The notes under the pieces: generated by a model
Databases searched by the model: none
The model's input: the letters and a program-made list of their open reading frames with translations, nothing else
Told to the model about the DNA's origin: nothing
Made by a program: the position numbers and the translations under genes
In this document: positions 39,247 through 51,692 of the stretch, one piece after another
Layout of the letters: each line of letters opens with the position of its first letter
Numbering within the stretch: the stretch's first letter is position 1
Origin: Homarus americanus
Lineage: Eukaryota; Arthropoda; Malacostraca; Decapoda; Nephropidae
Direction: 5' to 3'
Assembly (NCBI RefSeq): GCF_018991925.1
Contig: NW_024744357.1
Coordinates: forward strand, 2,351,046-2,415,045
DNA: 64,000 nucleotides

Positions 39247-39504
39247 CTGAGAGAGAGAGAGAGAGAGAGAGATTCACGTAAACTCAAACAATACTTTATA
39301 AAACACTGTATGACTGTACTGTATAAGTGCAAGGCTACAGGTGTATGATTTGTACAGGTGTATGACTGTATGGGATGTGTATTGATGCCCAAATCTGAGA
39401 TCGTGTATACTGTATTTTTCCACCAAGGACAACTCCCTCCTCCTCCCACCACCCAGTGTCTTGTGTAAGGCAACCAATGACGTCAGCCCAATAGGGTGAG
39501 GTAA

Positions 39505-39604
39505 NNNNNNNNNNNNNNNNNNNNNNNNNNNNNNNNNNNNNNNNNNNNNNNNNNNNNNNNNNNNNNNNNNNNNNNNNNNNNNNNNNNNNNNNNNNNNNNN
39601 NNNN
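39505..39604. other. Assembly gap, exactly 100 N
   Basis: Fixed-length N run typical of a scaffold join of unknown true size. Confidence 0.99.
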
Positions 39605-39966
39605 AAGATTTTTTTACTACGAAGTCAGGGCAAAAAGTTTGTATACGAATCTTCCTCAACATAATGCGGGAAGTTCTTCAAATCAGTTATACTCTCGTAG
39701 TACTGTAGAGATCCCCGTGTTCAGAATACAGAGCCACTTATTGACGGTACAGTTACAGCCACTTATTGACGGTGCAGTTACAGCCACTTATTGACGGTAC
39801 AGTTACAGTCCAAACTTTGTACACTTGGGGCGGTTGACAACATGTGAACGCTGCTTGCATTATAAATTGTCAGAATAAAACTAAAAAAAAATCCGATACT
39901 AAGAAAAAACTGAGTAAATTAATGTTAAAATATCAATCTACCTACCTACATCACCTCCTTAAGTAG

Positions 39967-41625
39967 ATGGTATATTATCCAGCATGTCCAGGAATACCCG
40001 AGGCACCGACTCTATTCAGAGATAGTGAAGAAAACAAATTAAGTGAGATAGTAGTGACTAGTAACGATGTTAGTAAGCAAATAGACAAACTAAAGCCTAA
40101 TAAGTCACCTGGTCCCGATGAGATATTTGCCAGAGTATTAAAGGAATGCAAGGAAGAGCTTAGTATGCCCTTAGCAAAGTTGTTTAACATGTCCTTAAAA
40201 ACAGGTGTAGTACCAGAATCCTGGAGGATAGCGAATGTAATACCGATTTTCAAGAAGGGGGATAGATCACTATCCTCTAACTACTGCCCAATCAGTCTAA
40301 CATCAATAGTAGGCAAATTACTGGAAGCAATCATTTCAAACTCTATTCGAAATCACCTGGAGAAGCACCGATTGATCAATGATTCCCAGCATGGCTTCAC
40401 AAGCGGACGTTCTTGCCTAACTAATCTATTAACATTCTTTTCATCAGTTTTCGAATCGGTGGACGAGGGGCACAATTATGATGTGGTATATCTCGACTTT
40501 AGCAAAGCCTTCGACAGAGTCCCCCACGAAAGACTAATTAGAAAGGTAGAAGCTCATGGCATCAAAGGTGACATCCTTAAATGGATTAGGGCATGGTTAC
40601 AGGACAGGAAACAGCGAGTGAGCATCAACGGCACTAAGTCCCATTGGAGCAACGTCACAAGTGGAGTTCCCCAAGGCTCAGTACTTGGACCATTATTATT
40701 TATTATATACATAAGCGACATAGATATCGGCATAGACAGCAACATAAGTAAATTTGCTGATGACACTAAAATAGGACGTGTTATCAAATCTGACGAGGAC
40801 TCGGCAAAACTACAGGAAGATCTAAAAAATTTTTCGAATGGTCTGAAAAATGGCAGATGAAATTCAACGTGGACAAATGTAAAGTACTCAGTATAGGAGA
40901 TGTAAACAGGGAAACCAGATACCAGATGAACAACGATGCCATAGAGAAATCCGACTGCGAGAGAGATTTAGGAGTAATGATAAGTAGGAACCTTAAGCCA
41001 AGTAAACAATGTGTTTTTGCTCGTAACAAGGCTAATAAAGTACTTGGGTTCATACAAAGGAGTGTTAGTTACAAGGCTAGCGAGGTCATCCTAAAACTGT
41101 ATCTTGCTCTTGTGAGACCACACCTGGATTACGCAGTTCAGTTCTGGTCACCGTATTACAGAATGGATATAGAATCCTTAGAAAGAATTCAGAGGAGAAT
41201 GACAAGACTAATCCCGGGCATTAGGAACCTTGAGTATAGAGACAGGTTAAAGCATCTTAATTTGCACTCCCTTGAGAGACGTAGAGCGAGGGGCGACCTG
41301 ATAGAGGTGTATAAGTGGAAGGCAGGGCTAAACAAAGGGGACATTACAAAGGTACTCAAATTATCCAACCAGGAGCGAACTCGTAACAATGTTTAAATTA
41401 GACAAATTTAGATTTAGGCGTGAAATAGGTAAACACTGGTTTGGAAACAGAGTAGTGGATGAATGGAACAAGTTATTTTTATCATCATTAACTCGAATAC
41501 GCTGAATTGCTTCAAACATAGGTTGGATGCTCATATGAGCAATAGGGGTTGGGTGTAAACGGGACTGCCCAGTATGGGCCAATAGGCCCGCTGCAGTTTC
41601 CTCCATTCTTATGTTCTTATATTGT
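39967..41625 (+). pseudogene. CR1/L2-like LINE reverse transcriptase, 5'-truncated, frameshifted
   Basis: The first frame (39967-40860) carries KLKPNKSPGPD, VPESWRIANVIPIFKKGDR, QHGFTSGRSC, VYLDFSKAFDRVPHERL, SGVPQGSVLGPLLF and the catalytic FADDTK. The frame is lost near 40830 by one missing T in a T run; the C-terminal part (MKFNVDKCKVLSIG, QRRMTRLIPGIRNLEYRDRL) continues in another frame from 40857. A second break follows NRVVDEWNKL near 41475. The 3' end reads CTTATGTTCTTATATTG. The endonuclease half is missing. Catalytic residues are intact, so this is a fairly young copy; the single-base break may even be a sequencing slip. Confidence 0.92.
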
Positions 41626-41627
41626 GA

Positions 41628-42794
41628 TCAGTCTCCTTCTTATCTTCTCTCCTCCTTATCCTTTGTCTTGTAGTCTGTCCTTTTGTTATTTCTATCTTCT
41701 CTTTGTCACTTCTAGTCATTTGTCTGGGATCTCTATCACTCGCTTGTGTTTCTTGTGTATCAGCTGTTGCTCCTTGCTCAAACCTTTGTTTGTCTAGCTG
41801 TAGTCTTTCTCTCAGTTCGCTTGAGTATGTTGCCTGAAACAGTTTTTCGGATTCTTGATTCTCTGGGAATATCATCTCTGGTAGGTTATTCAATTTAAAC
41901 ATTTTCCTTAACTCCTCATTGTATGATCCGGGTGCAATGATATTGTGCAGATGTGCATGGATCATACTAATCATTACCTTGTCATGTATTGGTTCACTTA
42001 AGTTTAATATGGTGGATTCTGGTCTGTGAGCCTCTTGGCTATTTCGACGTATGTCGTATCCTTCTTTTCTTGTTCCTTGTATTTTATCATGTGTTTTTTT
42101 ATTGGGCATGCCATTGCTAACGCCCTGTGTCCTATATATGCATTCCCGTTTCTCTTACAGTTGAGACAGCCAACATGTGTGTTCTTACATTCAGTGTAGG
42201 TATAGTTGTCGCCTGCACAATCTGAGCAGTACTTTTTCTCTTTTTCTGGACAGTCTCTCGTTGTGTGTTCTTCATATTTATAACAGGAAAAGCAAGTTTG
42301 CAGACTGATGAATGTTTCCTTCTATATTTGATGAGGTGTTACTGACATGTTAAATATTAGAAAGCCCTGTTGTAATACTTTTTCAGCCATTGAAACTTCT
42401 TCGAAGGTAATCTTGAAAACACGAGTGTAGTCTTTTATCTTGATGACTTCCTCGATCTTCATCCAACTGTTTTGGCGTTCCAGTTCATCTTTCAGATCTT
42501 CAGATGTCTTCCTCCCGATCTCTTGGTCGACTTGAAGAACGAAAACTGATCTTTTTGCTTTTTGATTTGGTGGCATGACAACAACAAGTCCTTCATTGTA
42601 AAATACATCTCTGGCTTCTTTTGAGAGGATTTTGTCTGAGTCAAAGTCATCTTTACAGATTACTTTGAAACCTTCGTTGGTGCTAAATATTCTTGTTAGT
42701 GGGACTTGCAATTTGTTATAAGTGATTTCTGCCACTTTTCCTCTTCCAATAGAGTGTCGCTTATCTCTATGTTAATTCTAATGCTTGTGGTCAT
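41628..42794 (-). pseudogene. LINE gag-like ORF1 with zinc knuckles, frameshifted
   Basis: Minus strand, from a Met at 42794: acidic start (EISDTLLEEEK), one frame change near 42735, then a region reading VPLTRIFSTNEGFKVI and TRVFKITFEEVSMAEKVL (RRM-like gag fold of Jockey/I-type ORF1), a stop, and in another frame CCHC knuckles (CFSCYKYEEHTTRDC, then YCSDCAGDNYTYTEC). The C-terminal part (41628-42109) is hydrophilic and Gln/Arg rich. Nucleic-acid-binding protein of a LINE. Its ORF2 is absent; the plus-strand LINE tail abuts it. Confidence 0.75.
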
Positions 42795-43600
42795 CTTCCT
42801 TGATTACATTCCAATCCTACCTATAACAAAGGGCTCCTGCCTGGGAGCAGTGATCCCTCTTGGACGGGCGTCAGGCTCGTAGGGTTCTGCGCCCAGGTTA
42901 CCTGTGACTATAAGTTATGTCTAAATAAGTTGCCACCTACAGGTGACCCTCGGACAAGGGGTGCCCTGCACTATCACAGGTTCCCTTGCCGGATCGACCG
43001 TATCGCTAAGTCCCGCCTCCCGTTCAAGGAACGGAGTGCATGAGGGGGATGAAAAAAGGAAAGAAGAGGACTTAGAGAGTAGAGACAGTCTCCCTTCCAC
43101 GCCACGTTCGGTTAGCCAATCAGAGCACCGCAGTAAACGTGCATGTATCACGCCACCGTGGGGCACCGCTGATTGGCCAATCCAGGACGTAGACACACTG
43201 GTAGTAGTCAAAATTTGGGCAGCCCAAATATATGTTTTTCAGAAGTTGGAATGTTTCGTACAATCTGAGATGGTAATTGCACCGTCGCTATGTTGGGTAA
43301 GTACAATCACTAGGATTGAGTGTCCTATCACAACGAAGTTGCAGACTGCTCAAACATGCAGCAGAAGAGGCAAGTCTTTACAGCTTCGGGTCCAGCAGTC
43401 AAGAGAGAGGTCACCACGAGGTGAGGTCTTGTATAGCGGAGGTAGGCGTGGCTTAATAGTTGACCTCCGTCATGTAAGGCGGCGCTGGTTGCTGACCTAG
43501 ACACGAGGTGTGGCTGGATAATTCGCGGGGTCGGCTACTCAGCGACAAAAGCGTTTGTAGGGGAGGAATCCACTACAAAGTCACCGACCGGACAAGAAGC
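42795..43600. other. Probable LINE 5' region and LTR-like end
   Basis: No coding domain. At 43553-43578 the sequence TGTAGGGGAGGAATCCACTA followed by CA closely resembles the LTR end of the TRIM-like element at 48790-50686 (TGTAGGGGAGAAGTCCACTA then CA), so a related LTR fragment may end here. Confidence 0.4.
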
Positions 43601-43607
43601 TAGCCAA

Positions 43608-43730
43608 CCCAGTGCCCCTACACCACACCCAAACCACAGTGCGCCAACACCACACCCAACCCACAGTTCTCCAACACCACACCCAATCTACAATGCCCTA
43701 ACACCACACCTAGCCAACAAGTTTTTTCAG
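43608..43730. repeat. About 33-bp tandem repeat, 3-4 copies
   Basis: CCAACACCACACCCAA-type unit repeated with variation. Confidence 0.7.
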
Positions 43731-43945
43731 TCTCCCTCCCCCTGCCCCTCTCACTCTGCTAACCTCACTCATCCTGCCTTCCACATGCTCAAATTCATTC
43801 GGTTTGCTCTTAGTAGTGGGTCATTGAACACAATAAGAGCACGCCATGGGTGAGCCAGGTACTCAGAGAAGGAATTCCACGTTAAACAGTCACTCATTAG
43901 TAAAAAGAACGTCCGTGTGTGGTGAATGGTGATAGAAAGACGACT

Positions 43946-43949
<4 letters not shown>

Positions 43950-43992
<43 letters not shown>
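43950..43992. repeat. (GA)n microsatellite
   Basis: About 40 bp of pure GA. Confidence 0.95.
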
Positions 43993-43996
<4 letters not shown>

Positions 43997-45780
43997 TGAT
44001 GATCATGAGGACAAAGACAATAACATTAACAACGACGACTATAACGATGATTATGAAGAAATGGATTTCATTGACAATAACTGTACTGAGAAAAGTCCAA
44101 CAAAACAACTAGATGTCCTTTAACTCTCCAACTGCAGATAATCAGATGTAGAAATGAAATATAGGCTGTTAGTGAGTCGTCTGTAACAGGTCTCATTCTC
44201 TAATATGTACCAAGTATCAAAACTAAGATTATTGATTAGAAAAAAAAAAGAATACTAAGAGTGCACGTAACAGGTCGAACAAAAAAACTATCTTTACAAG
44301 AATTATCTCAAACAATAAGACACAACAGATGAAGAATTTTGACAACCCTACCAAACAACAAGAGTTGTAGTGTTCCTTCTGAAATTCATATATAAATATT
44401 TTTTTTAGCAACTGTACACAAGTGCAGTAACAATCTTATAATGATAAAATTTCTTCCGTGGCGAGTTATCTGTACTTGGGGACTGAGGCTAATGTTACTG
44501 AACGCCCTTATTGGTAGCATATGATCCCCCAAGAAATTATAAATAACCTTTTCGTTGTTTAAAAAAAAAAAAAAAACCACGAGACGACAAATGTTATATT
44601 GATAATATTATTTCCCTCTTTGTTGTGTGCATGATTTATATGAAATGCCTTTATAAAGAAAACCAAATCGCATTATTGTATTGTTACAAACTCCCTTTTG
44701 CCGCTTATCAGTTTTCTCTGCTGGTTACCAGCGGCCAGGGTTATATATACAGAAGCAGTAGATATCTCACAAGTGTGGTCGAATTACCACTAGCTGTCCC
44801 GCCAGTCTCCGGTAATTTCCCAACGATCGTACGAATGTACGGACAAAACAATAGGCAAGTAGATTTCCACCAGATAGCAGAAACACACGTGAACTGCAGT
44901 GTTCCTTAATGATCACTAAATCTTCACAGAACTGTTCACAGGTTATGTCCTTACCACTGGACTTCTCACTTTGAATATATACAGTACAGTCGCACACTAC
45001 CATTGTACAATTCCTTAGTCTTTTTACTTATATCACTCACAACAATTCCACAATACAGTACTTGTGCATCAGTTATCTTCGGTTGTCACTAAGCTTGTAC
45101 TTCACACTGAATAGAAACGGTAGACTGATCCCTGAGGCAACCCGTTGCCACTTATATTCCTCATCAGACGGACCAACCAACGGGAACAGCAACTGACCCG
45201 TGAGGGTTGACCGTTATATATTCCACCGTTCAAAAACGCCACATCTTCCCGGATCCCTGTGCACATGCACTGATTCCCGGAGATACTAAGCTTAAATTCT
45301 CAACCAAACCACTCCCTGAAAGTGACACAGCTCATTTTCCATATACATTTTTGACACCTCACGAACGTACAGGACTGACGACGTTAGCCTTCCCTCCCCA
45401 CAGACAGTGTGAATGACCCACACAACTGCGGAGGAAGCGCTAACTGTTGTCCTTCCTGACGTGGTAGGAGGGCTTTCTCTCTTCACATTATTTTTCCATT
45501 ACTTACCCTGGCCGAGACACCTGCTGATTTTTAATACTTCAGTATTCGTGCTAGAGCCCCCCCAGTGGTGCACACCTCACAGAGTGGGATTGTGTGTATC
45601 CAGTGGGGGTCGGGGAAAACCTGGGCCAATCCAGCAGTGACGTCCGTGATAGTGCAGACACACCACTGTGAGGGGGTCGCCCTTAGGAAAGCGTTTTTTT
45701 TTCTGCACTAAGGGCCTTCAATAACCTTAGTGCACCACTTATTATACAGTACATGTAAAAAACAAATTAAACTGTACCTA
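43993..45780. other. Unannotated sequence
   Basis: Only short frames without recognisable domains; no splice-supported exons. A poly-T/A tract lies near 44561. Confidence 0.5.
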
Positions 45781-46608
45781 AGGGGTGGTTCCCAGCCACC
45801 CCAACCATGCCCTCTGGGTGGGGCCACAACAAGCCCCACCCCCCTCCACTCGTTCAGGCAGGCACAAGCAGAGGTGGGAGATCAATCAAAATGACCTAAG
45901 ACTGCCAAGACCACTGACAGACAAAGACAATGAATCGACCACCGACAAAAACATTCAACAAAGACGTACCATTGAAATAACACCAGAGAATGCCAGAGTA
46001 ATCCACTTTCGGACTGTTGACACGTCCACCTCGTTTGACAAAATTAATGGGTTCATTATCCAGAAGGCCATTAAAGATCAAATAGGGGACGTGGAGAAAG
46101 TCCGAAAGACAAGAAATGGCGAACTCCAAGTTACTGTTAAAGATGAAAAGCAAATGAGGGACGCCTTGAATCTGAAAACCTTCCATTCAACCAAAGTGGA
46201 ACCGTATATCCCAGCATTTCTCAATACCTGTAAGGCTGTAGTTAACAGCTACGAATTCCAGGGAGTGAGTAATGACGAAATCGCGTTCCACATGCAAGAT
46301 CAAGGAGTCGTCGATGCCTTCGTCTTTAATAGGAGGACCGTAGAGGGAGAAAGAAAACGATCAACCATAGCTGTACTGACTTTTGCTGGACTAGTTAGGC
46401 CTACCCATGTATTGGTAGGATATGAGAGAATCCAAACAAAAACACATATTCCATTTCTCATGCGATGCTTCAACTGCCAAAGGCTTGGACACACTGGTAA
46501 GGCCTGCTGTAACACCCAGGTATGCTGTAAATGTGCTCAAAGCGGACACAGGGAAGATGAATGCACACAAACTGAGGAAAAATGCTACCACTGTTCGGGT
46601 TATCATGC

Positions 46609-48054
46609 TGTCATGGTCACGTTGACTGCTGATCTATTTAACTAATGATTCTTATTAAACTCCACGACCGCAAAACATGAGTGAGTTAGCGACCCCTGAG
46701 AAGACGTGTTTTTCCCCATAGACGCTACACTTGTGGGCCCTCCCAGAGTCCCGCCTTTGTGAAGACAGTTTTCAATGAGTTGTTTATTCCACTTTCTCCT
46801 GGGAAGCTCAATCTTGAATTAGTCTGTGTATATCAACTCAAGTAATTCGCCAGACCTTTGTCAACTGAGGGTCATCTTTGAATGAGTAACAGTTAGTTTG
46901 TTTGTGATTATTGTCATTGCGTGAGGAGCGAGCACTGGCAGCTCAGGGGTATATATACCAGTGAATCGCCAGGGAGAGCGTCCCCTGGCACTGCTCCAAT
47001 GTTTCTCCAGGTATGTTTATGTGTAGCCATTCAGTTAATTCAGTCAATTGTAGTGAATACTAGTGTTCATCAGTGTTCATGCTTTAACAGTTGAATTGTC
47101 ATTCACCCAGTGTAAGAACTAATATAACGTAAATACGTCTATCTTCTAGACAAGAGAGTTGTTTGTGTTGTCATGCTTCCCAGTCCGTCCCCTGACGCCG
47201 CTCCAATGTTTCTCCAGATCCCATTGTGATTCTTGCATTGCTCAACAACTCAACAACTGCCCCGGATGTAGTAGATACCCAGCAGGGATCATATATGAAA
47301 CGATGGCACCGATGCGACCTGATTAATGTGCTCCACTGCCTCGTTGGGCCAGACTCGCCATGTGTCTGGCTACTACTGACCACAACAACGGTCGTGAGCC
47401 CCAGTGTTCCACCTTGGGACGCACCCTGGAAGTATATGTCCACAGAGAGTGTTGTAACATGTATGTTAGTGATAATTAGTTGGAAATAATTATCCCATGT
47501 TGGGTAGTGGACCCCAGGTATCTGCTGATTTAATTATTAACGAGTATGTTGAGTAAAGTAATCTACAATGAGTGCCATGTACTATGTATTGTGAGTAGGG
47601 CCATGTAACACCAGTAATGTTTTGTGCAGTAAGAGTGTAAGATCTGAGTAATTACTGTTGAGTAAAGAAATAAGAAAATAAGTAAATAAGAAAATAAGTA
47701 AAGAAGAAAGTACTGAGTCGGCAATAAGCCCAGGAGTTGAGCCTGGTAGTTATATGATTAATAATATGTCTTTTCCCCTTTGATTTTATATTAATAAATT
47801 TGTTTGTAGAGTACTTTAGGTGTATTCATTTTTCCCACAGTATTTTACCTTATTTCCGTCCAAGTGGCTTGATACCAGAATTACCATACCCATGTGCCTA
47901 GACCCTGGACCATGCTACCAAAAGAATGACCATGCTACCAAAAGAATGTCCCTGCTACCAAAAGAATAGATGACAGAACTGAGTGAGAGTAAGATAAGAG
48001 AAGTAAGTAAGATGAGGGTGGTGTAGAGGTGATGGAAAAACACGCGCCCTCACA
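46609..48054 (+). mobile_element. LTR-type element (probable solo LTR), unit A
   Basis: Begins TGTCATGGTCACG and ends CGCCCTCACA (TGT...ACA), flanked by the 4-bp direct repeat ATGC (46605-46608 and 48055-48058), and it splits a LINE frame cleanly. Contains a TATA box (46950-46957), an AATAAA signal near 47801 and a 20-bp unit (CCATGCTACCAAAAGAATGA) repeated three times at 47920-47968. Much of it (about 46755-47440) is similar to 58050-58770. No long ORF. Best read as a solo LTR, although 1446 bp is long; a small non-autonomous element is the alternative. Confidence 0.75.
46950..47217 (+). promoter_or_regulatory. Promoter/leader module of unit A: TATA, 32-nt repeat, donor-like site, second 32-nt repeat
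   Basis: TATATATA at 46950; 29 nt downstream starts a 32-nt sequence (46979-47010) followed directly by GTATGT; a 29/32 matching copy lies at 47186-47217, ending TTTCTCCAG. Arranged like exon-donor-intron-acceptor, with the same 32 nt on both sides. See findings. Confidence 0.7.
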
Positions 48055-48570
48055 ATGCTGCCTCAGACAGGAAGTGCCCTTCCTACCTGAGGGAGTATGA
48101 GATCAGCAAGGTGAGAGCAGAGACTAATTTGGACTACAGGGAGGCTAGGAAGCAGGTGGAGATGTCCTTGCAGACACCAACACCTGGAATGTCCTTTGCA
48201 TCCGCTGTTTCCAAAAACACCTCACCCCCCAAAATGTGCACCACTGGAACACAGACTGAGACCAGGTCAATTGCAACACAAACTGACTCCACACTCACCG
48301 GCTATCCAACCACAGACGCCAACGACAAAAACTCAAAGACAACTATGACTATTAACGAGACTAAAACTAAAAACAAGTTAAACGAGACCACAAAACTTAA
48401 GCAGACTGTCGCCCTTGTCTATCCCCAGGTAAGGAGAAGGTTGCAATCTGTCACAACTTGACAAGAGACTCCTCACCACAACCATTGTTTCACATTGTTG
48501 AATCACACCGGGGGCTGGGAGCCCTGTAAATCACTAAGGCCGCCCCTGTCGGTATAATAATGATGGTTGT

Positions 48571-48789
48571 TGTAGTATCTTGCATTATTTATTGGGAGAA
48601 TGACAAGCACATGGTCGGTCTGGCTGGGCGTTTATTCTCTGTTCTTGGTTACCGCGTGCCTAACACATTTCGTGTTTACACAAGCCTAAAAACTTTCTGA
48701 CTTTGGTAAGAAGTAACATATTATATAATATATATATTCAATAAAGGCAGCATATAAACATACACACACACACATATATATGTATATAT
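48571..48789 (-). repeat. Gypsy 3' LTR, distal part
   Basis: TGTAGTATCTTGCATTATTT to the AT-rich region, matching 56164-56368. It ends in a CA/TA microsatellite where the TRIM-like element has inserted. Confidence 0.88.
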
Positions 48790-49446
48790 TGTAGGGGTAT
48801 CGAGATATTAATGTTGTCTAGCACTCAGGATGGAAGGAAACTCTAATGTGGTTTTCTTGTATAATATATAAGTTATATGATAGACAGTCTGGTGCTGGAG
48901 ATGCCGTGTGGTGGGGAGCAGCTCAGTAGAAGACGTTCGGTGAGTATCGTGTTGAAGGAGGTAGATGTGCAGGAGCTTCGTTAGAGAAGGTGTTGCCTGT
49001 TGCTGGCCTCCTGGTTGAATGAAATGTTAACAGCGTGGAGCTTGCTGGAGGAGATGTTGCTTGTTCAGGAAAATGGGCAGAATGAGAGTTGGTTGGTGAG
49101 GAAGCTCAGAGAAGGACATGCTCGCTGGCGGGAGCGAGGACCGCCAGGCAGGCGGAGGAGAGGCGAGGGTCGCCAGGCAGCGGCAGAGGAGGAGGTGTTG
49201 CTTGTTCAAGAAGATTGGTCAGACTGAATCTCAAGGGAGAGACAGAGCTTATATACCCCGCAGCAGCAGCCGCCAGTCCACTATGAGTCATGTTGGGAAA
49301 ACCCGAGAAGTAGCCGGTGACTAGTTTCGTTGCTAAGATACGGTAACATCTGGTTGGTTGCTAGGGAAGGCGGCACATTGGAATGTGATAGCAGGTGGTG
49401 AGCTGCTACGCAGTTGTAGGCAGTTGTAGGGGAGAAGTCCACTACA

Positions 49447-49464
49447 TTACTCCCCCTCCCCTCC
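49447..49464 (-). other. Polypurine tract of the TRIM-like element
   Basis: Minus strand GGAGGGGAGGGGGAGTAA directly before the LTR start TGTAGTGG, in the expected place for plus-strand priming. Confidence 0.75.
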
Positions 49465-50009
49465 AGGCGGTGTAGGAGACTTGTTGTTTGTAGAGTTGCT
49501 TAGCACATGTGAGGAAGACCGGGCGGTGCATGCCTCATGTGAGACAACGGCGATGGCGTGATGAGCCGATCGCTGAAATACAACTGTCTAGATACACACT
49601 ATCTGTGGGAGAAGGGAGAAAAAGGGTGTGTGTAGGCGATGAATGTTGTGCTTCCCTCACGACAGGTACAGGGTCGTCAGATGCGCCTGCTGGGGTGTGT
49701 GTGGGCCTGGATCAGGAGCAGGGGCTGGGTCAGCAGAAGCGGATTAGGGCTCGTGACAGCAGCTGGGTCCACGACAGCAGCAGGGTGCAGGACATTAGCA
49801 GGGAGTACCTGAGGGAGAAAAGAGGGGGTGTGGAGGCGATGGATGTTGTGTGCTTCACTCACGGCAGGTACTGCTGGGCCGGGGTCGGCGTCTGAGGCAG
49901 GACGGGTGTGCTGGGGTCGTCAGAATGTGGTGCGTGGGGCAGGAAGAGGAGCCGGTGTCTGCTTGAAGACTGGGAGCGTGATCAGTGTCTCCTCCATCCT
50001 GTGTGAGTG

Positions 50010-50028
50010 CTAATCTCCGGGGTCACCA
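50010..50028 (-). other. Primer-binding site of the TRIM-like element
   Basis: Minus strand TGGTGACCCCGGAGATTAG, one base inside the LTR at 50030. TGGTGACCCCG is the form used by tRNA-Trp-primed retroelements. Confidence 0.7.
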
Positions 50029-50686
50029 TTGTAGGGATATCGATATATTAATGTTGTCTAGCACTCAGGATGGAAGGAAACTCTAATGTGGTTTTCATGT
50101 ATAATATATAAGTTATATGATAGACAGTCTGGTGCTGGAGATGCCGTGTGGTGGGGAGCAGCTCAGTAGAAGACGTTCGGTGAGTATCGTGTTGAAGGAG
50201 GTAGATGTGCAGGAGCTTCGTTAGAGAAGGTGTTGCCTGTTGCTGGCCTCCTGGTTGAATGAAATGTTAACAGCGTGGAGCTTGCTGGAGGAGATGTTGC
50301 TTGTTCAGGAAAATGGGCAGAATGAGAGTTGGTTGGTGAGGAAGCTCAGAGAAGGACATGCTCGCTGGCGGGAGCGAGGACCGCCAGGCAGGCGGAGGAG
50401 AGGCGAGGGTCGCCAGGCAGCGGCAGAGGAGGAGGTGTTGCTTGTTCAAGAAGATTGGTCAGACTGAATCTCAAGGGAGAGACAGAGCTTATATACCCCG
50501 CAGCAGCAGCCGCCAGTCCTCTATGAGTCATGTTGGGAAAACCCGAGAAGTAGCCGGTGACTAGTTTCGTTGCTAAGATACGGTAACATCTGGTTGGTTG
50601 CTAGGGAAGGCGGCACATTGGAATGTGATAGCAGGTGGTGAGCTGCTACGCAGTTGTAGGCAGTTGTAGGGGAGAAGTCCACTACA

Positions 50687-51444
<758 letters not shown>

Positions 51445-51536
<92 letters not shown>

Positions 51537-51538
51537 CA
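51445..51538 (-). repeat. Gypsy 3' LTR, proximal part ((AT)n)
   Basis: Read on the minus strand it starts TGTTATATATAT, exactly as the 5' LTR starts, directly after the polypurine tract. Confidence 0.8.
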
Positions 51539-51556
51539 CTATATCTCCCTTTCAAA
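51539..51556 (-). other. Gypsy polypurine tract
   Basis: Minus strand TTGAAAGGGAGATATAG immediately before the LTR start. Position and composition fit. Confidence 0.7.
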
Positions 51557-51692
51557 AGAGAGTATGGCTGCTACAAATCCTAAATAAACAAAACTTACAG
51601 AATTACATATGGCAGGGAAGAAGGGAATAGAACACAACAAATATAACTTCCTAACTAAACAGTTTTGAAAGGCCTGTTCACAATTCAGATAA

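Larger units (their letters stand above)
45785..48461 (+). pseudogene. Jockey/I-like LINE ORF1 (gag-like), split by an LTR element
   Basis: The N-terminal part (45785 to about 46608) carries an RRM-like gag region (RVIHFRTVDTSTSFDKINGF, FLNTCKAVVNSYEFQGV) and three zinc knuckles: CFNCQRLGHTGKAC, CCKCAQSGHREDEC and the start of CYHCSGYH. The frame then runs into a foreign 1446-bp insert (46609-48054). The missing end of the third knuckle and the C-terminus resume at 48059 (SDRKCPSYLREYEISKVRAE, NLDYREARKQVEMSL) and stop at 48461. The two halves abut in frame if the insert and one target copy are ignored. The start codon is uncertain. No ORF2 follows because a Gypsy element begins at 48571. Confidence 0.85.
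48790..50686 (-). mobile_element. Complete TRIM-like non-autonomous LTR retrotransposon
   Basis: Two 657-bp LTRs (48790-49446 and 50030-50686), each TGTAGGG...CCACTACA, flank a 583-bp internal region. I see only about four differences between the LTRs, so insertion is recent. Read on the minus strand, the base after the LTR is followed by TGGTGACCCCGGAGATTAG (50010-50028), a primer-binding site of the tRNA-Trp type, and the internal region ends in a polypurine tract (GGAGGGGAGGGGGAGTAA, 49447-49464). ATAT flanks both ends. No gag or pol: it must rely on a partner element. LTR peptides such as the 75-codon frame present twice (49000 and 50240) are by-products of the duplication. Confidence 0.9.

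Noticed and set aside
42943..43500. 185-codon plus-strand frame
   Set aside because: No recognisable domain; overlaps probable LINE 5' region and LTR-like sequence.
46979..47010. Spliced-leader RNA gene (short TATA-driven exon followed by GTATGT)
   Set aside because: The downstream copy ending in CAG, the location in an LTR-type unit and the lack of a seen Sm-site make this less likely than a retroelement leader, though it is not excluded.
49000..50564. A protein family present twice (identical 75-codon frames at 49000 and 50240)
   Set aside because: The two copies are the two LTRs of one TRIM-like element; LTR sequence, not genes.
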